Positions 47,193 to 56,980 of a DNA stretch of 64,000 nt are shown piece by piece (the first letter of the stretch is position 1; the number at the start of each line of letters is the position of its first letter). Source of the stretch: Leclercia adecarboxylata. Its GTDB lineage: Bacteria; Pseudomonadota; Gammaproteobacteria; Enterobacterales; Enterobacteriaceae. The notes under the pieces were generated by a model that searched no databases, was not told where the DNA came from, and saw only the letters and a list, made by a program, of their open reading frames with translations. Position numbers and translations under genes: made by a program. The stretch covers positions 2,604,001 to 2,668,000 of the forward strand of contig NZ_CP098325.1 of NCBI RefSeq assembly GCF_023639785.1, read 5' to 3'.

Positions 47193-49127
47193 ATGCTCCA
47201 GGACAACCCGCTGCTAGCGCAGCTTAAACAGCAACTGCATTCCCAGACGCCGCGTGCAGAAGGGGTCGTAAAAGCCACGGAAAAAGGCTTTGGCTTCCTT
47301 GAAGTCGATGCGCAGAAAAGTTACTTCATTCCGCCTCCGCAGATGAAGAAGGTGATGCACGGCGATCGTATTACGGCCGTGATCCATAGCGAAAAGGATC
47401 GTGAATCCGCCGAGCCTGAAGAATTAATTGAACCCTTCCTGACCCGTTTTGTGGGTAAGGTGTTGAGAAAAGACGATCGTCTGTCCATCGTTCCGGACCA
47501 TCCCCTGCTGAAAGACGCTATCCCTTGCCGCGCTGAGCGTGGCGTGACCCATGATTTCAAAGAGGGTGACTGGGCCGTGGCAGAAATGCGCCGTCATCCT
47601 CTGAAGGGCGATCGCGGTTTCTATGCTGAACTGACCCAGTTTATTACCTTCGGCGACGACCATTTCGTGCCATGGTGGGTCACTCTTGCACGCCATAACC
47701 TGGAAAAAGAGGCGCCTGAAGGTGCCGCGACGGATATGCTGGACGAAGGTCTTGAGCGTCGCGATCTGACCGCCCTGAATTTTGTCACTATCGACAGCGC
47801 CAGCACCGAAGATATGGACGATGCGCTGTATGTCGAAGAGCAGGCTGACGGCAAACTGCTGTTAACGGTGGCGATTGCCGATCCTACTGCCTGGATCGCC
47901 GAAGGTACCCCGCTGGATAAAGCGGCCAAAATCCGTGCCTTTACCAACTATCTGCCGGGCTTCAACATCCCGATGCTGCCGCGCGAGCTGTCTGATAATT
48001 TATGCTCGCTGCGCGCTAACGAAGTGCGTCCGGTTCTGGCCTGCCGCATGACCATCGCCGCCGACGGCACGATTGAAGAAAATATTGAATTCTTTGCCGC
48101 GCTTATCGAGTCGAAAGCCAAGCTGGTCTACGACGAGGTGTCGGACTGGCTGGAAAATAGCGGCACCTGGCAGCCAGAAAATGAGGCCATCGCCGACCAG
48201 ATCCGTCTGCTGCATCGCGTATGCCTGAGCCGCAGTGAATGGCGTCAGACCCATGCACTGGTATTTAAGGATCGCCCTGACTATCGCTTTATTCTCGGTG
48301 AGAAAGGCGAAGTGCTGAATATCGTTGCCGAGCCACGTCGCATTGCTAACCGTATCGTTGAAGAGTCAATGATTGCGGCCAACATCTGTGCGGCCCGCGT
48401 CCTGCGCGACAAGCTTGGATTTGGCATCTATAACGTGCACACCGGTTTCGATCCTGCCAACAGCGAAGCTCTGGCGGCCCTGCTGAAAACCCACGACGTG
48501 CATGTGGATCCGCAGGAAGTCCTGACCCTGAACGGTTTCTGCAAGCTGCGCCGGGAACTGGATGCGCAGCCGTCTGGTTTCCTCGACAGCCGCATTCGCC
48601 GTTTCCAGTCTTTCGCTGAGATCAGCACGGAACCTGGCCCGCACTTTGGTCTGGGTCTGGAAGCCTACGCCACCTGGACGTCACCGATCCGTAAGTACGG
48701 CGACATGGTCAACCACCGTCTGCTAAAAGCGATCGTCAAAGGCGAAACCATTGCCCGCCCGCAGGACGACGCCACGGTGCAGATGGCCGAGCGCCGTCGC
48801 CTGAACCGCATGGCAGAACGTGATGTCGGCGACTGGCTGTATGCCCGCTTCCTGAAAGACAAAGCCGGGACAGACACCCGTTTTGCAGCTGAGATCATCG
48901 ATATCAGCCGTGGCGGCATGCGCGTGCGTCTGGTGGATAATGGCGCCGTGGCCTTCATTCCAGCACCGTTCCTTCACGCCGTGCGTGACGAGCTGGTCTG
49001 CAGCCAGGAAAACGGCACCGTGCAGATCAAAGGCGAAGTGGCGTATAAAGTGACCGAAGTTATCGACGTGACTATCGCTGAAGTACGTATGGAAACGCGC
49101 AGCGTCATCGCCCGCCCTGCTGTCTGA
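47193..49127 (+). CDS. rnb: RNase II
   Basis: This processive 3'-to-5' exoribonuclease degrades single-stranded RNA. The 644-residue protein matches E. coli RNase II: two N-terminal cold-shock domains, the RNB catalytic domain with [17 protein letters not shown] (the D201-D210 metal-binding cluster), and a C-terminal S1 domain ([20 protein letters not shown]). No strong ribosome-binding site precedes the ATG. It ends in a clear terminator. Confidence 0.97.
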   Translation: MLQDNPLLAQLKQQLHSQTPRAEGVVKATEKGFGFLEVDAQKSYFIPPPQMKKVMHGDRITAVIHSEKDRESAEPEELIEPFLTRFVGKVLRKDDRLSIVPDHPLLKDAIPCRAERGVTHDFKEGDWAVAEMRRHPLKGDRGFYAELTQFITFGDDHFVPWWVTLARHNLEKEAPEGAATDMLDEGLERRDLTALNFVTIDSASTEDMDDALYVEEQADGKLLLTVAIADPTAWIAEGTPLDKAAKIRAFTNYLPGFNIPMLPRELSDNLCSLRANEVRPVLACRMTIAADGTIEENIEFFAALIESKAKLVYDEVSDWLENSGTWQPENEAIADQIRLLHRVCLSRSEWRQTHALVFKDRPDYRFILGEKGEVLNIVAEPRRIANRIVEESMIAANICAARVLRDKLGFGIYNVHTGFDPANSEALAALLKTHDVHVDPQEVLTLNGFCKLRRELDAQPSGFLDSRIRRFQSFAEISTEPGPHFGLGLEAYATWTSPIRKYGDMVNHRLLKAIVKGETIARPQDDATVQMAERRRLNRMAERDVGDWLYARFLKDKAGTDTRFAAEIIDISRGGMRVRLVDNGAVAFIPAPFLHAVRDELVCSQENGTVQIKGEVAYKVTEVIDVTIAEVRMETRSVIARPAV

Positions 49128-49449
49128 TTGTTGTCTGCTTAAAGGTCGGTTCATCTCTCGTGGGTGAACCGACTTTTTATTTTTGAACTCACCTCAAATT
49201 CATCATTTTTCCTTACCTGTTTCCCCCACAAATTTCTAAAAGCGATCACACTTATTAACGTCAGCGTGCTTGACGTCGTAGGCTGTGACCGGAATATTCA
49301 TTCGTCAGTATCCTTTTTCGCTATTCTCGTTCTAATATAAGAATACTGGGAAAAAACAATAAGTTTAGCTCGGGATTACCGCCAGGTAATCGCGATAAAA
49401 CCGACTGAAAATGCACGATGTGTGCAATTAAGTGCGCCTGGGAGAGAGC
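49128..49449. other. Intergenic region between rnb and pdeR/rpfR
   Basis: These 322 bases hold the rnb terminator (49145-49185) and the AT-rich promoter region of the next gene. No open frame with family features is visible. A TTGACG at about 49270 and TATAAG near 49336 are separate promoter-like motifs not at proper spacing to each other. Confidence 0.6.
49145..49185 (+). terminator. Intrinsic terminator of rnb
   Basis: Nine-base arms GTCGGTTCA/TGAACCGAC (49145-49153, 49165-49173) with an 11-base loop are followed by TTTTTATTTTTG. Confidence 0.88.
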
Positions 49450-51441
49450 ATGATTGACGATCTGGAGCAAAATTTGCTGTTTCGTTACATGGGCACCCAC
49501 AGTCCCTGGTGGCGACTGACGGCGGACAGTAATGCGCTCCATCTTGCGGCCAGCGAAAGCGCTGATACCACTCAGGTTGTGGCGCTGACTGACGATCAGG
49601 CCGACAGCATTCGCCAGATGACGGTCATCACCTCCAGCATCACTATGACGCTCTCCCTGTACGGTACTGATGTGCCGGTGCATCTTGTGGGCCGTAAAAT
49701 CACCAAAAAAGAGTGGGCCGGCACCGCCTCCGCGTGGAATGACACGCCCTCCGTCGCCCGGGATCTGGCCCAGGGATTATCTTTTGCCGAACAGGTTGTG
49801 TCTGAGGCCAACTCGGTCATCGTTATTCTCGATCGGCACGGCAACATTCAACGCTTTAACCGTCTGAGCGAAGAATATACCGGCATGAAAGAGCACGAAG
49901 TCATCGGCCAGAACGTCTTTAAACTGTTTATGAGCCGCAGCGAGGCCGCCGCCTCCCGGCGCAATATCAGCGGTTTTTTTCGTGACGGCAGTTCCTATGA
50001 GGTAGAGCGCTGGATCAAAACCCGCAAAGGGCAGCGTTTATTTCTGTTTCGTAATAAATTTGTGCACAGCGGCAGCGGGAAAAATGAAATTTTCCTTATC
50101 TGTTCAGGTACGGATATCACTGAAGAGCGCCGCGCACAGGAACGCCTCCGGGTGCTCGCTAACACCGACACCATTACCGGTCTGCCTAACCGTAACGCCA
50201 TTCACGACATGATCAGCGAAGCCATCGACACGCGTGGCGATGGCCAGGTGGGCGTGGTTTACCTCGATCTCGATAATTTCAAAAAAGTGAATGACGCCTA
50301 CGGGCATATGTTTGGCGACCAGCTTCTGCAGGCAGTAGCGCTGGCGATCCTCAGCTGCCTGGAGGATGGTCAGGTGCTGGCGCGTCTCGGCGGCGATGAG
50401 TTTATCGTGCTGGCAACCGGTACGTCACAGGGTGCGCTCGAAGCCATGGCCTCGCGGATCCTCACCCGGCTGCGTCAGCCGTTCCGGATTGGCTTAATTG
50501 AGGTCTATACCGGCTGTTCGCTGGGTATTTCACTGGCTCCTCAGCACGGCACCGATCGCGAAAGCGTGATCCGTAATGCCGATACCGCGATGTATACCGC
50601 AAAAGAGAACGGCCGCGGTACGTTCTGCGTATTTTCGCCGGAGATGAATCAGCGCGTCTTTGAATATTTGTGGCTGGACACCAACCTGCGCAAAGCGCTG
50701 GATAACGATCAACTGGTGATCCACTACCAGCCCAAAATTACCTGGCGCGGCGAAGTAAGAACGCTTGAAGCGCTGGTGCGCTGGCAGTCGCCGGAGCGCG
50801 GGCTGATCCCGCCGCTGGAGTTTATCTCCTATGCCGAGGAGTCCGGGCTTATCGTTCCGCTGGGACGCTGGGTAATGCTCGATGTGGTCCGCCAGGTTGC
50901 CAAATGGCGCGATAAGGGGATTAACCTGCGCGTGGCGGTTAACGTCTCGGCCCGCCAGCTGGCGGATCAGACTATTTTCAGCGATCTGAAACAGGCGCTG
51001 AAGGATCTGAATTTTGAGTACTGCCCTATCGATGTCGAACTGACCGAAAGTTGCCTGATTGAAAACGAAGAGCTGGCGCTGTCGGTGATCCAGCAGTTCA
51101 GCAAATTGGGGGCGCAGATCCACCTTGATGATTTCGGGACGGGTTATTCCTCCCTGTCGCAACTGGCCCGTTTTCCCATTGATGCCATTAAGCTCGACCA
51201 GGCGTTTGTGCGGGATATCCATAAGCAATCGGTTTCACAGTCGCTGGTGCGCGCAATTGTCGCGGTCGCTCAGGCGCTGAATTTGCAGGTGATTGCTGAA
51301 GGGGTGGAGAGCGCGAAAGAAGACGCCTTTCTGACCAAGAATGGCGTCAACGAACGACAGGGTTTTCTGTTTGCCAGGCCCATGCCCGCTGTCGCATTCG
51401 AGCGATGGTTTAAACGTTATCAGTCACGCAATGCGCGTTAA
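49450..51441 (+). CDS. rpfR: PdeR/RpfR, PAS-GGDEF-EAL cyclic-di-GMP regulator
   Basis: This 663-residue orthologue of E. coli PdeR (YciR/Gmr) has an N-terminal region of about 95 residues that in Cronobacter and Burkholderia RpfR binds RpfF, then a PAS domain (about 112-230) that senses the DSF fatty acid, an intact GGDEF site (residues 314-318), and an EAL phosphodiesterase domain (EAL at 440-442, DDFGTGYSS later). Ligand binding is known to raise c-di-GMP breakdown in RpfR. The ATG at 49450 follows GGGAGAG; a GTG six codons earlier is less likely. Its stop overlaps that of convergent rpfF. E. coli has the receptor gene but no neighbouring rpfF. Confidence 0.94.
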   Translation: MIDDLEQNLLFRYMGTHSPWWRLTADSNALHLAASESADTTQVVALTDDQADSIRQMTVITSSITMTLSLYGTDVPVHLVGRKITKKEWAGTASAWNDTPSVARDLAQGLSFAEQVVSEANSVIVILDRHGNIQRFNRLSEEYTGMKEHEVIGQNVFKLFMSRSEAAASRRNISGFFRDGSSYEVERWIKTRKGQRLFLFRNKFVHSGSGKNEIFLICSGTDITEERRAQERLRVLANTDTITGLPNRNAIHDMISEAIDTRGDGQVGVVYLDLDNFKKVNDAYGHMFGDQLLQAVALAILSCLEDGQVLARLGGDEFIVLATGTSQGALEAMASRILTRLRQPFRIGLIEVYTGCSLGISLAPQHGTDRESVIRNADTAMYTAKENGRGTFCVFSPEMNQRVFEYLWLDTNLRKALDNDQLVIHYQPKITWRGEVRTLEALVRWQSPERGLIPPLEFISYAEESGLIVPLGRWVMLDVVRQVAKWRDKGINLRVAVNVSARQLADQTIFSDLKQALKDLNFEYCPIDVELTESCLIENEELALSVIQQFSKLGAQIHLDDFGTGYSSLSQLARFPIDAIKLDQAFVRDIHKQSVSQSLVRAIVAVAQALNLQVIAEGVESAKEDAFLTKNGVNERQGFLFARPMPAVAFERWFKRYQSRNAR

Positions 51442-52307
51442 CTGGCTTTACGCAGGCCGGATGCTGTATGGCGATCCTGCAGCAGAACCAGCCGCTGCAT
51501 GTAAGCGATGTCCTTGGGTTGCAGGCAGAACGCCGCTTCCACCCAATCTTCCGTGATATCCATCAGCTCGCTGCGCGGCAGCTGTAAAACGCGCTGACGG
51601 GCACGCAGCATCGCTCTGACGCCGTTCAATTTAGGTTGTAAGGTGTCGATGAAGGTTCGCGTCGCTACGTAGCCCTGGCCAGGTTCAAACAGCACGTCCA
51701 CCAGCCCATGTTGCTCGTGCCATTCCGCCGTGTGCGACTCTCCTTTATAGATAAGCTCCTCCGCCAGCTTCATGCCTGAACGACGCGCGACCAGCGAGTA
51801 ACCTCCCATGCCGGGGAAGAGATTAAAGGCGATCTCAGGGAAACCTAAGCGTGCATCCCGCTGCGCCAGTAAAAAGTGGTGCGCCAGTGCGGCCTCAAAG
51901 CCTCCGCCCAGGGCGCTGCCCTCCACCATCGACAGGGTGATCGCCCCGGTATCAAAGCCCCGGGACGCGGCGTGGACACAGTCCACACAGGCGCGGGCAT
52001 AAGCCCGAAGCGCTTCCCGACGACCATTCTCGATGCAATCGACAAAAAAGCGTAAATCGCCACCGGTGTTGTACATATCAGGTACCAGCGAACCGGTCAC
52101 CCAGAAATCCACCTCATAACCGGACTGGCGGACCAGCCACGACAGGTTCATGATCTCCTCTATCAGAGCGTGATTGAAGCAGGGGCGCGGCTGAGCCCGT
52201 AACATCATCCACAGGGTTCGTCTCTCTTCCTCGTAATAACCGGCGAGCTGGGTGAATCGTGCAGAATCAGTGAACAGTTTACAGGTAGCCTGATTGATAA
52301 TTGTCAT
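51438..52307 (-). CDS. rpfF: RpfF-like DSF synthase (crotonase family)
   Basis: This 289-residue crotonase-fold enzyme matches the RpfF family, which makes diffusible signal factors, cis-2-unsaturated fatty acids, from acyl-ACP by dehydration and thioester cleavage. The two catalytic glutamates are E138 (LGGGFEAAL) and E158 ([17 protein letters not shown]), 20 residues apart as in Xanthomonas RpfF E141/E161. The start at 52307 follows GAGGA. It lies tail to tail with the RpfR gene, the stops sharing TTAA, an arrangement expected of a synthase/receptor pair. A plain enoyl-CoA hydratase is less likely because both thioesterase-type glutamates and the FPGMG motif are present. Confidence 0.9.
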   Translation of the reverse strand: MTIINQATCKLFTDSARFTQLAGYYEEERRTLWMMLRAQPRPCFNHALIEEIMNLSWLVRQSGYEVDFWVTGSLVPDMYNTGGDLRFFVDCIENGRREALRAYARACVDCVHAASRGFDTGAITLSMVEGSALGGGFEAALAHHFLLAQRDARLGFPEIAFNLFPGMGGYSLVARRSGMKLAEELIYKGESHTAEWHEQHGLVDVLFEPGQGYVATRTFIDTLQPKLNGVRAMLRARQRVLQLPRSELMDITEDWVEAAFCLQPKDIAYMQRLVLLQDRHTASGLRKAS

Positions 52308-52324
52308 AGTCCAATTCCTCATAG

Positions 52325-52344
52325 AAAAAAGCGCCTTGCGCGCA
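52325..52344 (-). other. Terminator-like element in the rpfF leader
   Basis: On the minus strand GCGC-GCAAG-GCGC followed by TTTTTT lies 17 bases before the rpfF start. The stem is only four strong pairs. It could attenuate rpfF transcription or be chance. Confidence 0.3.
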
Positions 52345-52499
52345 GAATTAGACTAATCCACTACCAAAGTCATACGTATAAAGAAGCATCAAATTATCAC
52401 TACCATTAATGTACTTTCGTTAGCACACTTTTTCCCTTCTCTTTTGTCTTCAATTTCTGCATCATTGAATTTATTCACTTTTGATTTAGGGATGAGATT

Positions 52500-52682
52500 A
52501 TGTCTGATATCGATGCACTGAAAGTGGCGCAACGTATTGATACTGTGCTGGATATTCTGGTAGCAGGCGATGTGAACTCTGCTCTTCGTAATCTCGAGAT
52601 ATTAAAATCAGAATTACTGACTCTGGCAGGTGAGCAGAAAGAACCCGCAGCAGCACAGCCGAAATCCCCGTGGGAAGTTTAA
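52500..52682 (+). CDS. yciZ: YciZ, UPF0509 family small protein
   Basis: This 60-residue protein resembles E. coli YciZ (57 residues), with the shared core [28 protein letters not shown] and C-terminal PWE. Its function is unknown. It has no signal peptide or membrane helix and looks like a short helical cytoplasmic protein. The start follows AGGGATGAG. It is divergent from rpfF and 67 bases ahead of yciT. Confidence 0.88.
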   Translation: MSDIDALKVAQRIDTVLDILVAGDVNSALRNLEILKSELLTLAGEQKEPAAAQPKSPWEV

Positions 52683-52749
52683 CGATCGCTTTGCCTTCCG
52701 TGTGTATGTCAGTTTCAACTAACGGCCATGCCGTTTTAATATGGATGCT

Positions 52750-53505
52750 ATGAATTCCCGACAACAAATAATATTACAGATGGTGATCGACACAGGTCGA
52801 GTCAGCGTCGTTGATTTGGCCAAAGCGACCGGCGTGTCTGAGGTCACCATTCGCCAGGATCTCAATCTTCTGGAAAAAATGAGTTACCTTCGTCGCGCCC
52901 ACGGCTATGCCGTCCCACTGGACAGCGAAGATGTTGAGACGCGGATGATGAACAATTACGCGCTGAAACGCGAGCTGGCGGAGTTTGCCGCTTCTCTGGT
53001 CAATAATGGCGAAACGGTGTTTATCGAAAACGGCAGCTGTAACGCCCTGCTCGCCCGTACGCTGGCCGAACAAAAAGAGGACGTCACCATCGTGACGGTG
53101 AGCAGCTATATTGCTCATCTTCTTAAGGAGACGCGCAGCGAGGTTATTTTACTGGGCGGTATCTACCAGAAAAAAAGCGAAAGTATGGTTGGCCCCCTTA
53201 CGCGTCAGTATGTTCAGCAGGTCCATTTCAGCAAGGCCTTTATTGGCATCGACGGCTGGCAGCCTGATACCGGTTTTACCGGCCGGGACATGATGCGCTC
53301 TGATGTGGTGAATGCGGTGCTGGAAAAAGGCGGCGAGGTGATTGTCCTTACCGACAGCTCAAAATTCGGTGCGGTTCACCCCTATACAATGGGCCCGGTC
53401 TCCCGCTTCAATCGGGTTATTACCGACGAAGGCATCAAAGAGGCACACAGCACTAAACTGCAACAGGATGGCCTGGTCGTCGACATCGTCAAAAAACCTG
53501 CCTGA
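52750..53505 (+). CDS. yciT: YciT, DeoR-family transcription regulator
   Basis: This 251-residue regulator has an N-terminal DeoR helix-turn-helix ([26 protein letters not shown]) and a C-terminal sugar-phosphate sensor domain ([40 protein letters not shown]). In E. coli YciT has been tied to osmotic-stress responses, but its ligand is unknown. The ATG at 52750 aligns with the E. coli start MNSRQQ; another ATG three codons earlier is open. osmB lies downstream. Confidence 0.92.
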   Translation: MNSRQQIILQMVIDTGRVSVVDLAKATGVSEVTIRQDLNLLEKMSYLRRAHGYAVPLDSEDVETRMMNNYALKRELAEFAASLVNNGETVFIENGSCNALLARTLAEQKEDVTIVTVSSYIAHLLKETRSEVILLGGIYQKKSESMVGPLTRQYVQQVHFSKAFIGIDGWQPDTGFTGRDMMRSDVVNAVLEKGGEVIVLTDSSKFGAVHPYTMGPVSRFNRVITDEGIKEAHSTKLQQDGLVVDIVKKPA

Positions 53506-53515
53506 AGCCGTTTCA

Positions 53516-53535
53516 ACGCCCGAGAATTCGGGCGT
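53516..53535 (+). terminator. Hairpin after yciT
   Basis: Arms ACGCCCGA/TCGGGCGT (53516-53523, 53528-53535) enclose GAAT ten bases after the yciT stop. No T-run follows, so this is a weak or Rho-assisted terminator candidate. Confidence 0.45.
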
Positions 53536-53767
53536 CATTCTCCCGCCCTTCGCTCTGAGACTATTCCGACCATTCCTTTAAGACTATTTACCTGTTGGAT
53601 CAGTCATAAAGACGTAAAATTAATGTTAGCGATGTAACAGGAAGTGACTATCACCTGCGTGATTTCGTAACGCCTGCGCGAACAGTTTCATGGAAAACTG
53701 GCTTAAAGGTTTTACACTTATTTAAGTAGAGTTCTTTCCATGGATCACTATTTCAGGAGAATGAGTT

Positions 53768-53986
53768 ATGTCTATTAACAGCAAAAAATTATCCGCTGCT
53801 ATGCTGGCTGTCACGCTGGCTTTGTCACTGAGCGCCTGCTCTAACTGGAGCAAACAGAGCCGTAATACCGCGATTGGTGCCGGCGCTGGCGCCATCGGTG
53901 GTTCAGTGTTAACCGATGGTAGCGCACTGGGTACCCTGGGTGGTGCCGCGGTGGGTGGGATTATCGGTCACGAGGTAAGTAAATAA
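53768..53986 (+). CDS. osmB: OsmB, osmotically inducible lipoprotein
   Basis: This 72-residue outer-membrane lipoprotein equals E. coli OsmB in length. It has a signal peptide with lipobox LSAC (cleavage before C23 or so) and a glycine-rich, glycine-zipper-like mature part (AIGAGAGAIGGSVLTDG, GGAAVGGIIGHEVSK). In E. coli it is induced by high osmolarity and the stationary-phase factor RpoS and controlled by the Rcs system. The start follows AGGAGA. Confidence 0.96.
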   Translation: MSINSKKLSAAMLAVTLALSLSACSNWSKQSRNTAIGAGAGAIGGSVLTDGSALGTLGGAAVGGIIGHEVSK

Positions 53987-54056
53987 CTTACCGGTTGCCA
54001 CTGCAGTTATTTGATAATGCCCCGTTGTTTTGGCTTTATCTGAATATAAGAATATT

Positions 54057-54090
54057 AAGCCACGGCTAAGGCCGTGGCTTATTCGTTTCT
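54057..54090. terminator. Bidirectional terminator between osmB and yciH
   Basis: Perfect ten-base arms AAGCCACGGC/GCCGTGGCTT (54057-54066, 54071-54080) around TAAG, with ATTCGTTT on one side and AATATTCTT on the other, can serve both convergent genes. Confidence 0.85.
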
Positions 54091-54098
54091 GCAGCGGA

Positions 54099-54425
54099 TT
54101 AACCGCCCGCTAATTTAACTTTCATCCCTTTGGCTTCCAGCAGGGATTTAATCAGATCCCGCTTGTCGCCCTGAATCTCTATTACGCCATCCTTCACCGA
54201 CCCGCCGCACCCGCATTTTTTCTTCAGTTCAGCGGCAATTTGCGCCAGGGTTGCATCGTCGGCATCAATTCCTGTCACCAGACACACGCCCTTCCCTTTC
54301 CGCCCGCTGGTCTGACGTTGAATCCGCACAATGCCATCGCCTTTAGGCCGCTCTGCAACTTCTTTTGGCTCATCGATGCGACCGGTGTCCGTTGAGTAGA
54401 CCAGACGACTGTTTGTATCGCGCAT
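54099..54425 (-). CDS. yciH: YciH, SUI1/eIF1-like protein
   Basis: This 108-residue protein has a SUI1 fold (VRIQRQTSGRKGKGVCLVTGI, KKKCGCGGSVKDGVIEIQGD) like eukaryotic initiation factor eIF1. In vitro work on E. coli YciH suggests an effect on initiation-complex fidelity or stress translation, but its physiological role is unsettled. Its ATG shares a base with the pyrF stop (TAATG), so it is co-translated. Confidence 0.94.
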   Translation of the reverse strand: MRDTNSRLVYSTDTGRIDEPKEVAERPKGDGIVRIQRQTSGRKGKGVCLVTGIDADDATLAQIAAELKKKCGCGGSVKDGVIEIQGDKRDLIKSLLEAKGMKVKLAGG

Positions 54426-55162
54426 TACGCCCCCTTATGAAGTGATGCGTTGATAGCTTTCAGGGTTTGCGCCGGATCCGCTGACTGTGTCACCGGTCGG
54501 CCAATGACCATATAGTCTACACCGGCTGCCAGCGCCTGTTCCGGCGTCATAATGCGTCGCTGATCCCCTGCATCGCTCCCGGCAGGACGGATACCCGGTG
54601 TCACCAGCTTAAATTCCTGGCCGATAGCGCTTTTGAAGCGGACCGCTTCCTGGGCGGAACAGACGACGCCATCCAGACCACAATTATGCGTCAAACGTGC
54701 CAGGCGTTCGGCGTGCTCTGCAGGTGACAACGTAATGCCAAGATCCAACAGGTCACCGGCTTCCATACTGGTAAGCACGGTGACAGCAATCAGCAACGGA
54801 GCGTCTTTCCCGAAAGGAAGCAGGGCTTCGCGGGCCGCAGTCATCATGCGCGCGCCACCGGAAGCATGGACGTTAACCATCCAGACGCCCAGCTCGGCCG
54901 CAGCAGCGACCGCATGGGCGGTAGTATTCGGAATATCGTGGAATTTCAGGTCAAGAAAGACATCAAAACCGCGCTGGTGCATGTCGCGAACGATTTGCGG
55001 ACCAAAAAGCGTGAACATCTCTTTACCGATTTTCAGGCGACAGTCGCGCGGGTCAATACGATCAACGAACGCTAAGGCATTGTCGCGATTATTGTAATCC
55101 AGAGCGACAACAACAGGAGATTCAGTAACTGCGCGGGAAATAGATGAAGCTACAGACGTCAT
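54425..55162 (-). CDS. pyrF: PyrF, orotidine-5'-phosphate decarboxylase
   Basis: PyrF makes UMP from OMP, the last step of de novo pyrimidine synthesis. The 245-residue TIM-barrel enzyme has the catalytic motif [12 protein letters not shown] (Lys and two Asp) and TPGIRP for phosphate binding. Length and start match E. coli. It is coupled to yciH downstream. Confidence 0.97.
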   Translation of the reverse strand: MTSVASSISRAVTESPVVVALDYNNRDNALAFVDRIDPRDCRLKIGKEMFTLFGPQIVRDMHQRGFDVFLDLKFHDIPNTTAHAVAAAAELGVWMVNVHASGGARMMTAAREALLPFGKDAPLLIAVTVLTSMEAGDLLDLGITLSPAEHAERLARLTHNCGLDGVVCSAQEAVRFKSAIGQEFKLVTPGIRPAGSDAGDQRRIMTPEQALAAGVDYMVIGRPVTQSADPAQTLKAINASLHKGA

Positions 55163-55344
55163 GACCGGACCTTCTCGTCGATGGGCGCCGCATCGGCGCG
55201 GGAATGATAAACGGCGTGCATTCTACCTGCGCATCACGAAAATTAACAGGTTACATTTTCATTCCTGCCAGACCACAGCGCGCACGTACCAGCCGGGGAA
55301 CCCTCAATTAGTATGTTGTAACTAATATCAGGTTTTTTTAAAAA

Positions 55345-56514
55345 TTACTGCCCATCGAGGCCGCGAATGGGCTTAATGGTGGACCAGGCACGGCAGGACG
55401 GACAGTGCCAGTACAGCGTATAGGCCGTAAAACCACACTTCTGGCAGCGATAGCGTGGCTTGCTGCGCACCTGTTCGCCAACCATGTCGCGCAGTACCAT
55501 CAGGCTCTCTTTGGCGCGCCCCTCTTCCGCATCATTAAGGTGGTAATCCATCAGCTTGTGGAAGACGCGCATGGTCGGATGGCGCTGCAGCTGCCGGGTA
55601 ATATAGACCTGTGCCGTGTCGCTGCCTTCATGCTCCTGAACCACATCCGCCAGCATCAGTTCAGCAGTGGCACCGGTGTTTTCTTCCACGCAGCGGCGCA
55701 GGAACGCTACCCACTCTTCGGCCATACCCAGCTGCTGATAGCAGGTTTGCAGCATCTCCAGGGTTTCGCTGACCAGCTCTTTATCCTGATCGATAACCCG
55801 CAGAAGGCTCTCCACGGCTTTCTGATATTCCCCTTTCGCCATGTAGACGCGTCCCATCATGATGGAGACGCGCGCGCTGCTGCGATCGGCTGTAGCGCCT
55901 TTTCGCAGCAGCGCCATCGCCTTGTCCATATCTTCGTTGCCCATCTGCTGCAGGGCCAGTTCACAGTAGAAATGGGCAATTTCAACGCGCTGTTTGTCTT
56001 TACCGAGTTTCACCAGACGTTCAGCAACGTCAATGGCTTTCTGCCATTCGCTGGTTGCCTGATAAATCTGCAGCAGCTGCTGCAGGGCGCTGATACGAAA
56101 ATCGGTTTCATCTACCAGCTGTTTGAACATCTCTTCGGCGCGATCGTACAACCCGGCGGCCATATAGTCGCGGCCAAGCTGCTGCACGGCCAGCAGACGC
56201 TGCTCGTAGGTTAATGAGGCGCTTTCCATTAAGGTCTGGTGGATACGAATGGCACGGTCAACTTCGCCACGGGAGCGGAACAGATTACCGAGAGTAAGGT
56301 GGGCCTCAACGGTCCCGGTATCTTCTTTCAGCATGTCGAGGAACAGGTCGACGGCTTTATCCTGTTGATTGCTCAGGAGGAAGTTAACCCCGGCGACGTA
56401 ATCGCGTGAAAGGCGGTTCGCTTCATCCTGTTTTGTTTGTTGCGCACTTCTGCGGCCCATATACCAGCCATAGGCTGCGGCTACAGGCAAAAGCAGAAAC
56501 AACAACTCCAGCAT
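55345..56514 (-). CDS. lapB: LapB, LPS assembly regulator (TPR protein)
   Basis: This 389-residue inner-membrane protein has an N-terminal membrane helix (LELLFLLLPVAAAYGWYMG), a run of tetratricopeptide repeats and a C-terminal rubredoxin-like metal site with two CxxC pairs (YRCQKCGF, WHCPSCRAW). LapB works with FtsH to degrade LpxC and so limits lipopolysaccharide synthesis. It lies six bases after lapA. Confidence 0.96.
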   Translation of the reverse strand: MLELLFLLLPVAAAYGWYMGRRSAQQTKQDEANRLSRDYVAGVNFLLSNQQDKAVDLFLDMLKEDTGTVEAHLTLGNLFRSRGEVDRAIRIHQTLMESASLTYEQRLLAVQQLGRDYMAAGLYDRAEEMFKQLVDETDFRISALQQLLQIYQATSEWQKAIDVAERLVKLGKDKQRVEIAHFYCELALQQMGNEDMDKAMALLRKGATADRSSARVSIMMGRVYMAKGEYQKAVESLLRVIDQDKELVSETLEMLQTCYQQLGMAEEWVAFLRRCVEENTGATAELMLADVVQEHEGSDTAQVYITRQLQRHPTMRVFHKLMDYHLNDAEEGRAKESLMVLRDMVGEQVRSKPRYRCQKCGFTAYTLYWHCPSCRAWSTIKPIRGLDGQ

Positions 56515-56520
56515 CTTAGA

Positions 56521-56829
56521 TTATTCCTTCGCTACCGGCACACCTGAACTTACCGGAACGTCGGTCGGAGGCGCAATTTGGTTTTCAAGACGTTTGATTT
56601 TACGTTCGGCACGGGCAAGCGACACCCGAACTTTAAGCCAGAACAGACCGCAAATCAGCCAGCCGATCGCAAATCCTGCGGCAAACAGTACCGCCAGGAG
56701 GCTGGAAATCCGATATTCGCCTTGCGCCAGCAGATAATTAAACGTTACCTGTTGATCGTTTTGCGCACCCAATGTGACGGAAATGACAAAAATCGCCAAC
56801 ACCAGTAAGAAAATGAGTAAATATTTCAC
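56521..56829 (-). CDS. lapA: LapA, LPS assembly inner-membrane protein
   Basis: This 102-residue protein has two membrane helices (YLLIFLLVLAIFVISVTLG and ISSLLAVLFAAGFAIGWLIC) and a short coiled-coil tail (LARAERKIKRLENQI). It is coexpressed with LapB and cooperates in LPS assembly. In E. coli the pair is heat inducible. I could not find a convincing sigma-32 promoter in the 150 bases upstream. Confidence 0.94.
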   Translation of the reverse strand: MKYLLIFLLVLAIFVISVTLGAQNDQQVTFNYLLAQGEYRISSLLAVLFAAGFAIGWLICGLFWLKVRVSLARAERKIKRLENQIAPPTDVPVSSGVPVAKE

Positions 56830-56980
56830 ATTACTTCCCGTTATGTGGTTTGAGCGAATAAAGAGTGTTCAACATAGCGTAACCAGCCTTATAAACTACC
56901 ATTTTCAGGACGAGCGCGAAACGGAAAAAGCGTCGCGCCACGTTCAGATCTGCGGCTAAATATGAGAATTTCAACCTCAG

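Noticed and set aside
51438..52307. Reading the rpfF-like gene as an ordinary enoyl-CoA hydratase (fatty acid oxidation or menaquinone type)
   Set aside because: Both RpfF catalytic glutamates and the FPGMG motif are present and the gene sits beside its expected receptor.
53560..53640. Possible RcsB box (TAAGACTATTTACC) upstream of osmB
   Set aside because: E. coli osmB is Rcs-controlled, but I could not match a consensus with enough confidence to annotate the site.
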